Shown: one piece after another, positions 36,901-47,980 of the stretch | Position numbering within the stretch: position 1 is the first letter of the stretch | How the letters are laid out: every line of letters begins with the position of its first letter | Source of the DNA: Misgurnus anguillicaudatus | Taxonomy: Eukaryota; Chordata; Actinopteri; Cypriniformes; Cobitidae | Reading direction: 5' to 3' | Assembly: GCF_027580225.2 (NCBI RefSeq) | Contig: NC_073346.2 | Span: 9,822,001 to 9,886,000, forward strand | DNA length: 64,000 nucleotides | Notes under the pieces: generated by a model | The model's input: the letters and a program-made list of their open reading frames with translations, nothing else | What the model was told of the DNA's origin: nothing | Database searches by the model: none | Made by a program: the position numbers and the translations under genes

Positions 36901-37917
36901 CATTAAAGGACGTATTGTTTTTGGTAAGGATTGTTTGTGAAAGCTACTAAAATTTCTTAATATGACTAAGGCCTTATCCTGTCCTGTTCCTTGTCCAGGA
37001 AACCGTCATCATGAGTTGAAAAATATTGCCATTTCTCTATGTTTAAACAGGGGAAAACAGATTTAGTGATCTACCTAAATTCCTGGAATGACTTGTCAGT
37101 TATTACCAAGAACATTTATCAGGAGAATTACTAGGAAAACATGAACAGAAACCTTGATTAATAAAGCCTTAGTCACTAAAGCACATCTAAAAGGTCATTA
37201 ATTAATAGCATTAATTAATTACCAAATAAATGAATTTAGCACCCATAAGTTCAGATCTGAAAAGACAGATTAGAGATCCAATTAAAAACATCTCAAAAAT
37301 AAAGCCAGCTGTTCCTGTGTGGCTTTAATTAACATGCAAAGCGTGGAACATGTGGTGCTAATGTTAAACAGAAAGCAGCACCTCTGTGTTGAGATTACTG
37401 ATGGCTCAACGTCCTGTGGAAATCTGCAGGTGTCCAAATCAAACTCCAAACGACAACTAATCACAAGAGTGCAAGAAATCAGCATACAAAGTATACAGTA
37501 CAGACCAGTACTTACACTGTGTATCCTAACTATACCCAACGTGATAACGAAACATGTAATAAAATGTATATTTTCCATGTTAATCTGAGATTTTGTCCTA
37601 ACCAGTCGCGGCGGCAACATCCTACAATTTTATTTTAGAAACTGTCTCTATTTCTCTACGATCTCGCTTGCTGGAACAACACCACAAAGTTTTGTTATTT
37701 TGTTCCCAGGTTTGTGGTCTTACTGAAAACAACAATGGCTTATGCACCTATCATCGCAAAAAATAAGCTATGTGTTTAGCAAAAGTTTAATGACACATAT
37801 TTTTACACAAGTTATTTTATTTTTCTAGTAAATGCAATCTTCAAAATACATAAAATTTGAATTCATTGGTGAAGATTATCTTGTTGGGCAACTTTTGTAA
37901 AACACAGAGCTTATTTT
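36901..37917. other. Unassigned non-coding DNA
   Basis: The part 37740-37800 (AATAAGCTATGTGTTTAGCAA) resembles 41608-41640, so a diverged dispersed repeat is present. Frames on both strands over 37282-37620 are open without splice support. Confidence 0.4.
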
Positions 37918-38357
37918 TTAAGTCTAAACTTAAGACATTTCTCTTTCACAAAGCATTCACATAAAATGTCAAGTAAATGTACCTATCGCGCAATAGTTAG
38001 TTTGTCCAGAACAAAGCATTCACATAACTCATCTGGGTAATATACTTATGCCGCAATAGTTAGCATGTCTGGTTAACCGAGCTGATTTTAAACCACATTA
38101 CTGTATGACACTTGCATTACATGTGAACGGCCCCTATGCTAATAGGATTCTGTTTCTCTCTCCCTGTCTCGTCCTCGAGGACAATGAGACAAACAGACCC
38201 AGATCCTGCTGCTGTGAATGTCATCACACCACTGATCTACTGACCGTCCTTCAACGTGATGCCCAGCAGATGCGCGACCAACGACTACCGGCTGAACCAG
38301 TTTAATCCGCTTACCCGTTTCATATCCCTATCGTGTTTATATATGTATGTATGTATG

Positions 38358-38438
<81 letters not shown>

Positions 38439-38740
38439 TGTGTATCCCTCTCAAGGGTTTTTGTCCTGCTAGGAGTTTTTCCCACAGGGTTTTTCTCCTA
38501 GGGGTTTTTTTTCATCCCCTGGAGAGTCAGCCAACATTAGCTTAACTTAGCACTTTACTGTATACGTTACATTATTACTACGCTCGCTTGTACGGTTTAT
38601 TCTTAGCCGCTGTATTCTGCTTCTTATATTATCTATCGATTATTCTGTGTTTTCCTCTACATCCATTTATGTAAAGCTGCTTTGAAACAATTAACAATTG
38701 TAAAAAGCGCTATATAAATAAAATTTAATTGAATTTTTTT
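37918..38740 (+). mobile_element. 3' end of an L2/CR1-like LINE (5'-truncated)
   Basis: The short frame near 37918-37970 reads FKSKLKTFLFHKAFT followed by a stop, the typical C-terminus of reverse transcriptases of the L2/CR1 group (LKTxLFxxAF). It is followed by an untranslated tail ending TGTAAAGCTGCTTTGAAACA, AAAAAGCGCTATATAAATAAA and TTAATTGAATT, the usual 3' end of such teleost LINEs. The polymerase domain is absent. A (GTAT)n/(TA)n tract at 38343-38434 has expanded inside it. Confidence 0.75.
38343..38434. repeat. (GTAT)n followed by (TA)n microsatellite
   Basis: About four GTAT units and then some 72 bp of TA dinucleotides inside the LINE tail. It makes IY-repeat frames on both strands, which are artefacts. 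Confidence 0.95.
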
Positions 38741-39125
38741 GCAATAACAAAAAAGTCTATGGGAAAAATGTATGGGCTTTTTTGCGAGGGAATCACTGTC
38801 CAGCTAACTTCCAGGTTAGCCTACAAAAATACGTCATCCTTCTAGACTCTATTTTGAAGAAGTAAATATAGAGAGAGCCCCGCCCACACACTCTTTTGAT
38901 TGGCTATGGTTTTTCATTGATTTTATCTGTTGTGAACAGCCAAATCGATTGTCGCTCTTACTGTATCGCGTGCAGTTATGACACGGTATTACTGTAAAAC
39001 ACTGAAACACCATTTTACAAACTGTTTCAGTCATATATAGTAAAAAAATCTCTAAATTAGTATAATATAATAAAAACAGCAAATATGTTATATTAAGTAA
39101 TTTTGACGAAGAATAATATTTAAGA
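38741..39125. other. Fragment of a dispersed repeat, then AT-rich DNA
   Basis: In reverse orientation 38738-38835 (AGCTAACTTCCAGGTTAG, GGGCTTTTTTGCGAGG) matches 41526-41600 (CCAACCCGGAAGTTAGCGGG, TTTGCCAAAAAGCCC). Beyond 38850 nothing was recognised. Confidence 0.45.
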
Positions 39126-39648
39126 TTAAAGGTCCCGTTCTTTCTGTGTTTTTGATTGTGTTTACAGTGTGCAATATAACATGTGTTCATGTTTCACATG
39201 TTAAAAAAAACTTGGTATTTTTCCCACAATGTACTTATCTCTATACCTCTGTTTTCACTGTCCTAAAAACGGGCGGATGTCTTCCATGTTCTATGAAGAC
39301 CCTCCTTCAGAAATACGTATCGAGTTCTGATTGTGTAGTTTGTTTAGTGTGTTGTGATTCGATAGCAGCTTAGGTTGCCGTTAGCTTAGCTGGCGACTGA
39401 CGTATTCCTGTGGGTGGAGTTTAGTAAAAAAACTGTTCTAGTAACATCATTAAAGCAGGAAGTAGAGGGCTGTAGTCCAAACCGGCTGTTGCTTTAGGCT
39501 TTGAAAGAGGAATTCTGTTAAAGAAAATATATCGCCTGGCAGTGAACTTTGAGCTTTATCATTTTACAGGTATTATTTATGTTATTAAAGCAACATTACA
39601 CACTAACTAGGGTTTAAAAAACGGGATCAGGAAGAACGTGACCTTTAA
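39126..39648 (+). mobile_element. TTAA MITE (TTAAAGGTCCCGTTCTT ends), copy 1
   Basis: TTAAAGGTCCCGTTCTTTCTG on the left is inverted as GGAAGAACGTGACCTTTAA on the right. TTAA is present at both limits (39126-39129, 39645-39648). The interior aligns almost end to end with 42081-42597 in the same orientation (ATAACATGTGTTCATGTTTCAC and GGCAGTGAACTTTGAGC-like words). No coding content. Strand marks only relative orientation. Confidence 0.9.
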
Positions 39649-39822
39649 AAGAGAGGCTAAGCAGAGCACAAACGCTTGCAGCAAGGCAACCAGTAACTGA
39701 AAACGCCTCATTGGAGTGATGAACTAGTGATAGTTTACTAGTATTGGTCATTGAAGTGTAATATATTACATTGGGTGTATTCATACTGTACACATACTCC
39801 AAGCTGTTGTATTGCATGTTAA

Positions 39823-39829
39823 CCCCCCC

Positions 39830-39868
<39 letters not shown>
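39823..39868. repeat. Poly-C and (CT)n microsatellite
   Basis: Nine C residues followed by about 36 bp of CT dinucleotides. Confidence 0.95.
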
Positions 39869-39870
<2 letters not shown>

Positions 39871-40059
39871 ACTGTGTGCTCAAACTCTTGCTGTGCCAAG
39901 CATGTTGAGACAGAGACTTCAGTGACACTACACATCTGTGTGTGTGTATGTGTGCACGTGTGAGTCTGTGTTGATAAGCACAGGCCTTTTCCATGGCTTA
40001 TCTTCTCTTCATTGAGGTCAACAGTGAAGTACAAAGACTCAGTAACCAGACTTTATCCT

Positions 40060-40137
40060 GCTCCTGCCCCGGCGAGGTGGCGGGTCCCGGGCCGTACGGA
40101 GCGCCCGTCTGCGGGGGGCCCGGGCAGACCCTCCGCC
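40060..40137. other. Abrupt very GC-rich patch
   Basis: About 78 bp with far higher GC content than either side, with runs such as GGGGGGCCCGGGC and several CpGs. It lies directly downstream (minus strand) of the candidate exon at 40142-40239. It is too short to be a CpG island and not recognisable as a known RNA. Confidence 0.6.
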
Positions 40138-40141
40138 TTAC

Positions 40142-40239
40142 ACAAAGCACTGTAAGACTTGCTCAATAGTCTTTTCACTTTGATTGATGGACCTTGTTTG
40201 CTGCCATCTGGCCCCAGATAGATCACATAAATCATTGCC
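40142..40239 (-). CDS. Candidate internal exon, unidentified protein
   Basis: On the minus strand a pyrimidine-containing acceptor ending CTGCGTTTCAG precedes 98 bp with no stop in frame 0. It reads GNDLCDLSGARWQQTRSI and continues to ...IEQVLQC. It ends at a donor GTAAGG. A donor GTGTAA two bases earlier would give 96 bp, exactly 32 codons. Other frames across the region are also open, which weakens the case. If real, it would be an internal exon of a large minus-strand gene, possibly the same one as 54962-55024, whose phase-0 end fits a phase-0 start here. I do not recognise the protein. The adjacent GC-rich patch would then be intronic. Confidence 0.3.
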
Positions 40240-40639
40240 CTGAAACGCAGGGGCTGGAAGTACTGGGCTACTGCATTTGTTATGCATCTGTACACAATGT
40301 AAGCCCCCTTCGGTGCCCAATGAGTGCACCGTGCGTTCAGCTTGCCACAAGCCCATAACACACAAGCGCAACGGTACCCCTGCACCTATATTCGTAGCTA
40401 TACAGACTTCACACCGATACAAAGGCAGTATAGAGCAGCCTCTTTTGACCAAGCAGACGGTGAACTGGATAATGTTTACAACCTCAAAAATAAAAAGCTC
40501 CTTTTCTGTTTCTCACACATTCAAAGAGTTTCTCCTGAAACCAGCTTGCTTGTCTTGAATACATGCGTTTGAAAATAAGACCCTGGAAATCACACACGCT
40601 CCTCTAATTGTTAAAATTGTGTATAACTGAGATGCACAA

Positions 40640-41040
40640 AGACAGACCGCATTAAAATTTCCACCAACAAAAGGGATGGGTCATTTCTGTCTCCCTAAAC
40701 GGCCACCCCCCCCTCCTCTGAATAGCTGAAATTACGGCTTTTTGAGCAGAGCAGGGGTAGTGTAATTACTTTATTCAGAATTCAGGATATAAGCATAGCT
40801 AAGAGAGCAATTTATTCAGCGTGGCAGAGGACACGTCTGTGCATTATTGCTGAGATGAGTTATCCCTGCTACTGCCAAACGTTGTTGGCCCGAGCCACCG
40901 AGCACCCTGGACCTACACCCTTCGATAAAGTGATAATTGCTCGCCCCATCCATCATGCCTTTCTTTCGAGTTGATGTGATTGGCTCCGCTGAGACGCCCA
41001 CCTGGACGGGTTTATCGTGATCTCTTCTGTTTTGTGATAG
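40640..41040. promoter_or_regulatory. Possible conserved non-coding element
   Basis: This stretch has mixed composition, no repeat structure and no convincing frame. Several words are typical of developmental enhancers (GTGTAATTACTTTATTCAG, ATTTATTCAGCG, CACCTGGACGGG). It lies about 400 bp from the candidate exon at 40142-40239. Function is inference only. Confidence 0.3.
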
Positions 41041-42080
41041 CCGTTTGAGAAATTAAACTGCGTAGAACAAATAAGGCAGTCAAGATGTGCTGTTTCCTTT
41101 TATTAGAATCGTCAGTTTGCTTGTTTTCTTTTTCATGTTTGTCTCATTTGCTAAAGAAGCAGTTTTATCTGGTGCCAATTGTTTGTTTGTGGAAATCACA
41201 TAACACATTTTATTCAGCTATTTAATAAGCTACATTATGTGACCTTCTGTATCACCAAAACTTTCAGGGAGTACACAGTTTTGCTTTAATTTGATTGAGT
41301 TTGCAATCTCATCATGTGTTAACCTTGCATTATTTAAAATAGGTTGTCGTTACTAATTACATTACTTACATCCACTTGTACAGTTAAATGTACTTAAAGC
41401 TGCAGTCCCAACCTTTTTCTAGTTAAAAATGAACAATAATCTTTTATTGAATAAATAAATAAAAATCTGTCATCAAAATTGTCTCCTTATCTTACCCCGG
41501 TTCACAATAGACTGCTGCAAAGAAGACGCATTTTCATAGCCAACCCGGAAGTTAGCGGGACTCCTTTGCCAAAAAGCCCATTCATTATTACCAAAGACAA
41601 AAATAAGCTCTGTGTTAAACAAAAGTTGATGAGACTAACACGTTTTGTCCAACAAGAAAATCTTCAGAGATGAACACAACTTTTTGAAGTCTAAATGCAT
41701 TTACTTAAAAAATAAAAACTAACCTTATACAAGTGATCTACACCAAGGACACTCGAATTCAATGTCATTACCACCAAGCTTCGAACAGCTCTTTCAAACT
41801 TTATCAAACACATTTAAAAACATGCTTCCTGATAAGGAAATTTACTGTGGATAAATGTATGTTGGGAATTGTGCCCATGTTACGTTCTTTTTAAGATCTT
41901 CGTGATGACGTTTAAAGTCCCAGACAACGTCTGTAGTGCCATATAGCAACTTGTTAGCAACCGCCCGTTTAAAGAGATGTTATGGCTTTAAAAATCCAGA
42001 TTGAGGATATTATTGGTGTGTTTTATCTTGTAAAATAAAACGTAAAAATATCATGGGTAAGTGTGAACCCAAGTAATTCT
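41041..42080. other. Dispersed repeat fragment and unassigned DNA
   Basis: The part about 41460-41700 shares blocks with 37740-37800 (direct) and 38738-38835 (inverted), so it belongs to a repeat family of unknown ends. The 64-codon frame there is repeat-derived. The rest is unassigned. Confidence 0.45.
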
Positions 42081-42597
42081 TTAAAGGTCCTGTTCTTTCT
42101 GTTTAGGAAGCTTTGATTGTGTTTACAGTGCGCAATATAACATGTGTTCATGTTTCACGTGTAAAAAAGCGCGGCACTTTTCAGACAATGTACTTATCTG
42201 TATAGCGCTGTTTTCACTGTCCTGAAAACAGGCTGATGCCTTCCTTGTTCTATGAAGTCCCTCCTTCAGAAATACGTAACGAGTTCTGATTGTGTAGTTT
42301 GTTTAGTGTGTTGTGATTCGATAGCAGCTTAGCTTAGCAGAGCCGTTTGAGCCAAAGCTGGAGACTGACGTATTCCTGTGGGTGGAGTTTAGTCAAAAAC
42401 TGTTATATTGACGTCATTCAATCAGTCCAAACCGGTCGTTCCCTGTAGGCTTTGAAAGGGGAATTCTGTTAAAGAAAATATATCGCCTGGCACTGAACTT
42501 TGAGCTTTATCATTTTGCAGGGTTATTTATGCTCTAACAGCAACATTACACACTAACTATAGATTGAAAATGGGATCAGGAAAAACATGACTTTTAA
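42081..42597 (+). mobile_element. TTAA MITE (TTAAAGGTCCTGTTCTT ends), copy 2
   Basis: TTAA at 42081-42084 and 42594-42597 bounds a 517-bp element that matches 39126-39648 over its whole length in the same orientation. Left TTAAAGGTCCTGTTCTTTCTG; right AAAAACATGACTTTTAA. Small indels separate the two copies (for example an extra AGCCGTTTGAGCCAAAGC near 42340). Confidence 0.9.
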
Positions 42598-43112
42598 GGT
42601 GTTTAACCAAAACACCATTAAAAAAAACATCGACTTCGGTACGATGGAACTGGACACGCTAAAAGGTTAACTCGGGAGTTACTTAAAATAAGACATCATC
42701 CCTATGGTACGTTTATAATAATGATTTAAATTTGAGTGTCAGGGTCAGTTTTCGAGGGGAAAAGTTAGAAAAAGTAATTCATCTTTGCGTGATTACGCCA
42801 CATCTGTAACAAAAAGTAGAGGATCCGGCTACTCACATACATCAAATGTATGTGCACTGGATGGTGAAGAGTTTGTAGTTTGTTTATAAAACAAAATTTT
42901 TCGTTAAGTCAGAACCAACGCGGCAGATTTATTACTTATTCAGATGACATTTAATCAGATATACAACTTCAATTGTGACTAAAAGTGAGACAACTAATCT
43001 CAAAATCAAAAATATTAAAACCGTTTCAAATTTCAACTGAATATGAAACAAGTGTTTCTCTTTGCTGCAAAAACATAAAATAACACTTTTCAAAAACACT
43101 TAAATTACCTAA
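42598..43112. other. Unassigned non-coding DNA
   Basis: No terminal repeats or exon signals recognised. Confidence 0.4.
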
Positions 43113-43410
43113 CAGTACGTTCACACTGCCATCGGCAAAAGCGTAAAAAAAAAACTTTCTGGCTGCCCTACCAAGGATGCTATAAAAATGGATGCATTCT
43201 CTGGAATCCTTTTCCGCCTTACGAGTGGTTGCCACTAAACGTTTCCAACTTCCGATTGGTTGCCGCCGAACCGCGTCATTTCAACTCGACGCTCACACTG
43301 TCCAAGACGCACCGCGCCGCTGTTTGCCAGAGATCACCGCCGGATCTCATTGAAAATGAATGACTTCGGGCCAATTTGACGCTATCGCCAGTAGCGGTGT
43401 GAACGCACAG
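43113..43410. mobile_element. MITE with CGTTCACAC ends
   Basis: CAGTACGTTCACACTGCCAT on the left is mirrored by GCGGTGTGAACGCACAG on the right. It is 298 bp and CpG-richer in its right half (GACGCACCGCGCCGC). The ends resemble the element at 36531-36900 in style (TGCGTTCACACC). Confidence 0.8.
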
Positions 43411-44216
43411 TAATCCAGTCCTGGCAAAGCATGCTGATAGCGTCATATTTTTTTAAAGTTTAATTTACTTGTTTGAACTTAGCATATTGAATTAGGAACA
43501 ATAAGGAAAAATTACAGTATAAAAGTATAGTTTTAAAATATAGTTGGTTCTTAATCCACAAATAGTTCAGGTTGATAAAAAATAATTAATAATAATAATT
43601 ATTATTAACTTGAAGTTAATTAACCTAAAAATAAGAATATGTCACAGGAAATCAAGATTTGTTTAAAAATATAAGTTAGTTTCTTATATTATTACACTAA
43701 TGTATCTATTTAATTACTTTGAGCATTCATGCAACGTTGAGTCTTTAAAGAGAGGGCAATGCACTGTGACAAGTGTGAAAAGAGGTTGAAGTTACTTTAA
43801 AATTAACTTGTATACCTCATATTTGTTGGATCATGTATCTCATACTTATGTAAAAAAAACCTAATGATGAATTGGAATCAACTTTAGTTTAATGTTTGAA
43901 TAAGCAACACGAGAAGCACGTTTACAGTCCATACTGTGTAGGCTGTAGGTTAAAAGAAGTTAACCCACCATTTTTTCACTATTACAAAATGCAGGAACGA
44001 CAGTAATATAACATCTCTGAAATCTAAATGTGAGATCGAAAAAGATCGGGCACACAAAAACCATCCTGGCACAGTGTGAACTGTGATTAATCAGAAATAA
44101 GGAAGCATTGCTGCCAAGAAAAATAATCCTCACTTTAATACACATACACTGCAATATAAATCAAGTTAACACTAAAAAAAAAACAAATGAAGTAAACAAA
44201 TAAACATAATAATATA
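43411..44216. other. AT-rich DNA without recognised feature
   Basis: Contains an AATAATAATTATTATTAA palindrome near 43592, otherwise nothing to call. The 64-codon minus frame at 43960-44154 has no motif. Confidence 0.4.
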
Positions 44217-44816
44217 CAGGGTTCTTGCAGGTTTCAGCAAGTTAAATTTAAGACCTTTTTAAGACCTTTTAAGACCATTATGAGTAAAATTTAAGACCAA
44301 CACGATACATTACTAGAAGCATTCAAATGATCTCAGAAATTCTTAAAACGTTCTATTTTTATTGATTCAGTTATAGAAAAATATAAAATGAACGCAGTTT
44401 TAAAACAGATAATCAAAATACATGGAAATACATTATGCTTAACTCTATTAGACCGCAAGTGTTGGCGCCGACAAATTTTACCCATACTGTAGCCCTTTAG
44501 GAAGAGACTTCTGACAATGGAAGCCCAAAAATGGCTCATAGTGAGCCATTGATATACATTGAGTTAGAGGCAAAGAGCTGTGATTTTTCTTAATTAATAG
44601 TCAAGAAATGCATTGATTTACAATATTTATACATCACACTAAAATGTGTAAGTAGTATTTTTATAAAATTCTATCAACAATGTTTTTTGACAAATAAAAT
44701 TCACTAATATTAGATCAGTTAGTATGGTCAGCTGCTGGTTTGTGCCTAGTTTTAATCTGCCTCATACAACTTTAAAGCTTTAAAATGCATCACACTCTGT
44801 AGTACGTAAGCTTATA

Positions 44817-45010
44817 GGGGAGGTTTCCCAGACAGGGATAAGAGCTTTCCAAACTTGAAAACAATTTGCACTGACATATCTTAAAATACATCAAAATGCA
44901 CAGAAGTAATGGTTTTAGTAAGGCATGTTTATTCAAACTAGTTATATATGTCATAATTAAACTAAGACCTAGTCCTGGTTTAAGCTAATCCCTGCCCGGG
45001 AAACCACCCC
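44817..45010. mobile_element. MITE with GGGGAGGTTTCCC ends
   Basis: GGGGAGGTTTCCCAGACAGG and CCCTGCCCGGGAAACCACCCC are inverted copies. The 194-bp element is nested in 44217-46382. A related truncated copy lies at 36427-36530. Confidence 0.85.
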
Positions 45011-45360
45011 ATAATGTTTAATGTACAACTGACTGTGTGCTGTGTATATATCTTGTGCCTGTTTATAAATATACAAAGAACAAAAGATCACTTTCAATTA
45101 TTATTAATCCCTAAAAGCATTAATATATGCATTTTATTAATACAAGTTTTTAATAAATTAATGTATTGCATTTAATTGAATACAGAATCACAGAGCCAAA
45201 AAAACACTCCACCCATACGTTTTATGCATAAATATGCACTATATACTGCCATCAGGTTTAATAGCCTCTCTAATTACACAATAACGGATGAATCTGCATT
45301 AAGAAAATGAAATTTACCATTAAAAGGCTGTTTGATATGTGCTGCTAACGTTATCCACTA

Positions 45361-45600
45361 AGACCGTTTCTCCATCCGAAGGCTGTAGCCTCCGAAGGGT
45401 CGCATTTCTTATTTCAGAAATGGTCTTATTTCAGAATATTAACAGTAAAATTAAATTTAAAATATTGATTATTATTCTTAGTTAATCGTTAATTGTTGTA
45501 ATATGCTTATGACTTGCGAATGTAATGCTCAGTTAACTTAAATAAACCAGGCGATGCCGTATGCAGCAGCCTGCCTATGCGAAAGGGCTCTGATGATCTA
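45361..45600. repeat. Block shared with the hAT interior at 16480-16700
   Basis: GGTCTTATTTCAGAATA..., TTAATCGTTAATTGTTGTAA, TTATGACTTGCGAATGTAAT and AATAAACCAGGC follow the same order in both places. Its presence inside an otherwise unrelated element suggests a nested hAT remnant without recognisable termini. Confidence 0.7.
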
Positions 45601-46382
45601 CCGCTGTTCATTTAACCGTAACTCCTGAAGCATTTGCGCAATCAAAACGTTTGAATTGTTCCTAAAAGACAATTGCACTTTTTTGAAATATATGGTTTAT
45701 TACGGTACTTTCTTGCTTTCCGTCTGTCAATCGCTGATGTTTGTGCAGAGCTGAAGGGAAAGCGTGTTAGGTTCAAGTGCATCGCAGCAAAGAGCAATAT
45801 TAAAGTCTAAAAATATAAAACTGTGTAACACTAAAGTTGACACGCTGTTGGTGGCTCGTGACTCGACGGCCCGACTGTTTAAGTTGATTTTCAATAAAGC
45901 AGCATTGATTTTTGTTTGCTTCTGTGTCCTCTATGTTTCAGAACCTGGCAAATGCTCAGGTAAGCCACCGGCTTATAAATTACCCCGAAAAAGATTTTTG
46001 CTTATACAGAACTAAGTTTAAGGATTGTTTCTCGCCAAACCCACAGTAAACAGTCAGATCACAACACCTGAATTATAGCTTATGGCACGATTTGCGTGGA
46101 TTATGACAAAGGGCGGAACGTTTCTTTTTAGAGACCCACCATCATACACTTTCTGCCTCCGCCACTGATTAAGTTAGTTCTTCAGCGTTTTAAATTACTA
46201 TTTTATATTCTGCGGACAACGCTTTTTGGGAATGAAAAGAGGTAAGAAATTTAAGACTTGGGTAAATTAAATTTAAGACCTGGGATAAAAATCTGGGTGT
46301 TTTTAAGACTTTTTAAGGCCTTAAATTTAACATTCTGAATTTTAGACTTTTTAAGACTTTTTAAGACCCCGCGGGAACCCTG

Positions 46383-47980
46383 AATATAAGTGTAGCTTTA
46401 TCAACTCTTTAAGCTCTATGTAAAAACCTGGTTAGCAGTCTTGCTGTCAGCTCCCTACACAAAGAACTATGTTTTAAGATTTAACCTTTAAAAGTGACTT
46501 ATTTAAATGCTCTTTATAAAGCTACATCAAGTTCATAAAAGTTTGGCCTTGAATTGATTTCAACAATTTTTGGACTCCATCCACCATCTTCGATGAATTG
46601 CACAATTTGTCACAGTGCATTCTGGGATTGCCCTCCCTTGAAGGATACATACAATGCTGCCTTAGGTTTTGGCAAATACAAGGTGCTTTTAACATCATAC
46701 CTTCAGGAACAGTTTCCATATCTGGATCGCATTAAGGATGCAGTAAATTCCTAATACATAGACAGCATAACTGTATTCAAACCTGTCCTACGGGAAGATA
46801 TGCAGAGATCTTTATGTTGGAGTCTAATAAGGAGAAGACTACAGGGAGGAGGCCAGTGCCAACTTAAAACACACAACACACTGAGTCCTGCACATCACAG
46901 AAAGACTATCTATCTACACACACACATAGATAAATCACTGTGTGCTTGCTTTGTGTGCCAGCCGGGCATTGGCAAAACACGACTGCTGGTCTTCGCTCTA
47001 TATCAGCGTGTGTGTGGCAGCTGAACGGGCCAAGCTGAATGGGGAGTTAAAAGCCCTGCCAAACAATCAAAGTGGAACACACACGCACTTGCACGCTACA
47101 CAACTCCTTATTTAGACTCACTCCCAACTGACACATCACAAATAGGTAAATGGAGTATCTGTAGTGTTTTGGCATTAGGGAGCCACACGCACACACAGAG
47201 AGCCAGCTGGCAGTCAGGGGCCGGGGCTTTAAGGATCACGAGTGAGTGCCCGCTGGTGTTGAATGTATCCACGGAGAGGCAAAGTGCCAGCTAGAGACAG
47301 TGATGGAGCTAAAGCGTGTGTTTTGGTTAAAAGGCCTTAACCAGAGAGATAAACATCCAACCTACATGTGAGATACCTAGACAGCAAGAGAGTCAGCTGT
47401 CAATGTGAAGGTTGTGAGGCAATGCATTTTAAGATACACATTTTAATGTCTATTTAGCGTATACGCTGACAGATATCTAACTGCCCACTGCAATACAATA
47501 CTTTACTACTGCACATAAAAGTGACTTCGAATAAAAAACACCACACAATTTTATCTTCGGAAAACCTCTTAAGGTCTCGTAAATAAAACTGCACAGTAAC
47601 CATTTGTATATTTGTCTACTTTTATTGACTAATAAACAGACAGGTTTATGTGTATTGTGTTTATAAGATGGTTTCCTCCAGGCGTGCCTCAGGAAACATG
47701 CGGCCAATAATGGCCACAGACAAACTCTGTCAATCTGTGTAATTACTACAGCAACGGCTGACCACAGGGAATTGAGGGTGGAGCTACATTATGCAAATTT
47801 GCGAGATCCGAGGCCAATTGGCTTTATTGCATGCAAATTTCTCTAAAAAGCAACACAGGCCTCATATGCACACTGACTAAAGCAACATTCATGAGGAATT
47901 GATCAAAATACACAGTGAAAGCAAACACAGACAGCCCATCTTTCTGAGATTATTCAAATCACCCTTGCAAAAAAATAAGT
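46383..47980. other. Unassigned non-coding DNA
   Basis: The part 46554-46754 has open frames on both strands and the phrase CAGTGCATTCTGGGATTGCC, common in teleost dispersed repeats, so it is probably an old element fragment. From 46840 to 47400 the sequence is less AT-rich and repeat-free. No splice-bounded exon was recognised. Confidence 0.4.

Larger units (their letters stand above)
44217..46382. mobile_element. 2.2-kb DNA element with CAGGGTTC ... GGAACCCTG ends
   Basis: The left end CAGGGTTCTTGCAGG is followed by repeated TTAAGACCTTTTTAAGACC. The right end has GACTTTTTAAGACCCCGCGG and GAACCCTG, the inverted arrangement. AATATA occurs on both sides (44211-44216 and 46383-46388), a possible 6-bp duplication. 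It carries a complete 194-bp MITE (44817-45010) and a block shared with the hAT at 16389-17433. The frame at 45764-46015 is not transposase-like. Confidence 0.75.

Noticed and set aside
38285..38545. Frames rich in Ile-Tyr repeats on both strands
   Set aside because: Direct translation of a (TA)n microsatellite.
40060..40137. rRNA fragment or CpG island
   Set aside because: I could not match it to a conserved rRNA core, and it is only about 78 bp long, too short for an island.
44217..46382. Autonomous transposon with transposase
   Set aside because: The longest internal frame is 83 codons, without any DDE, hAT or zinc-finger signature.
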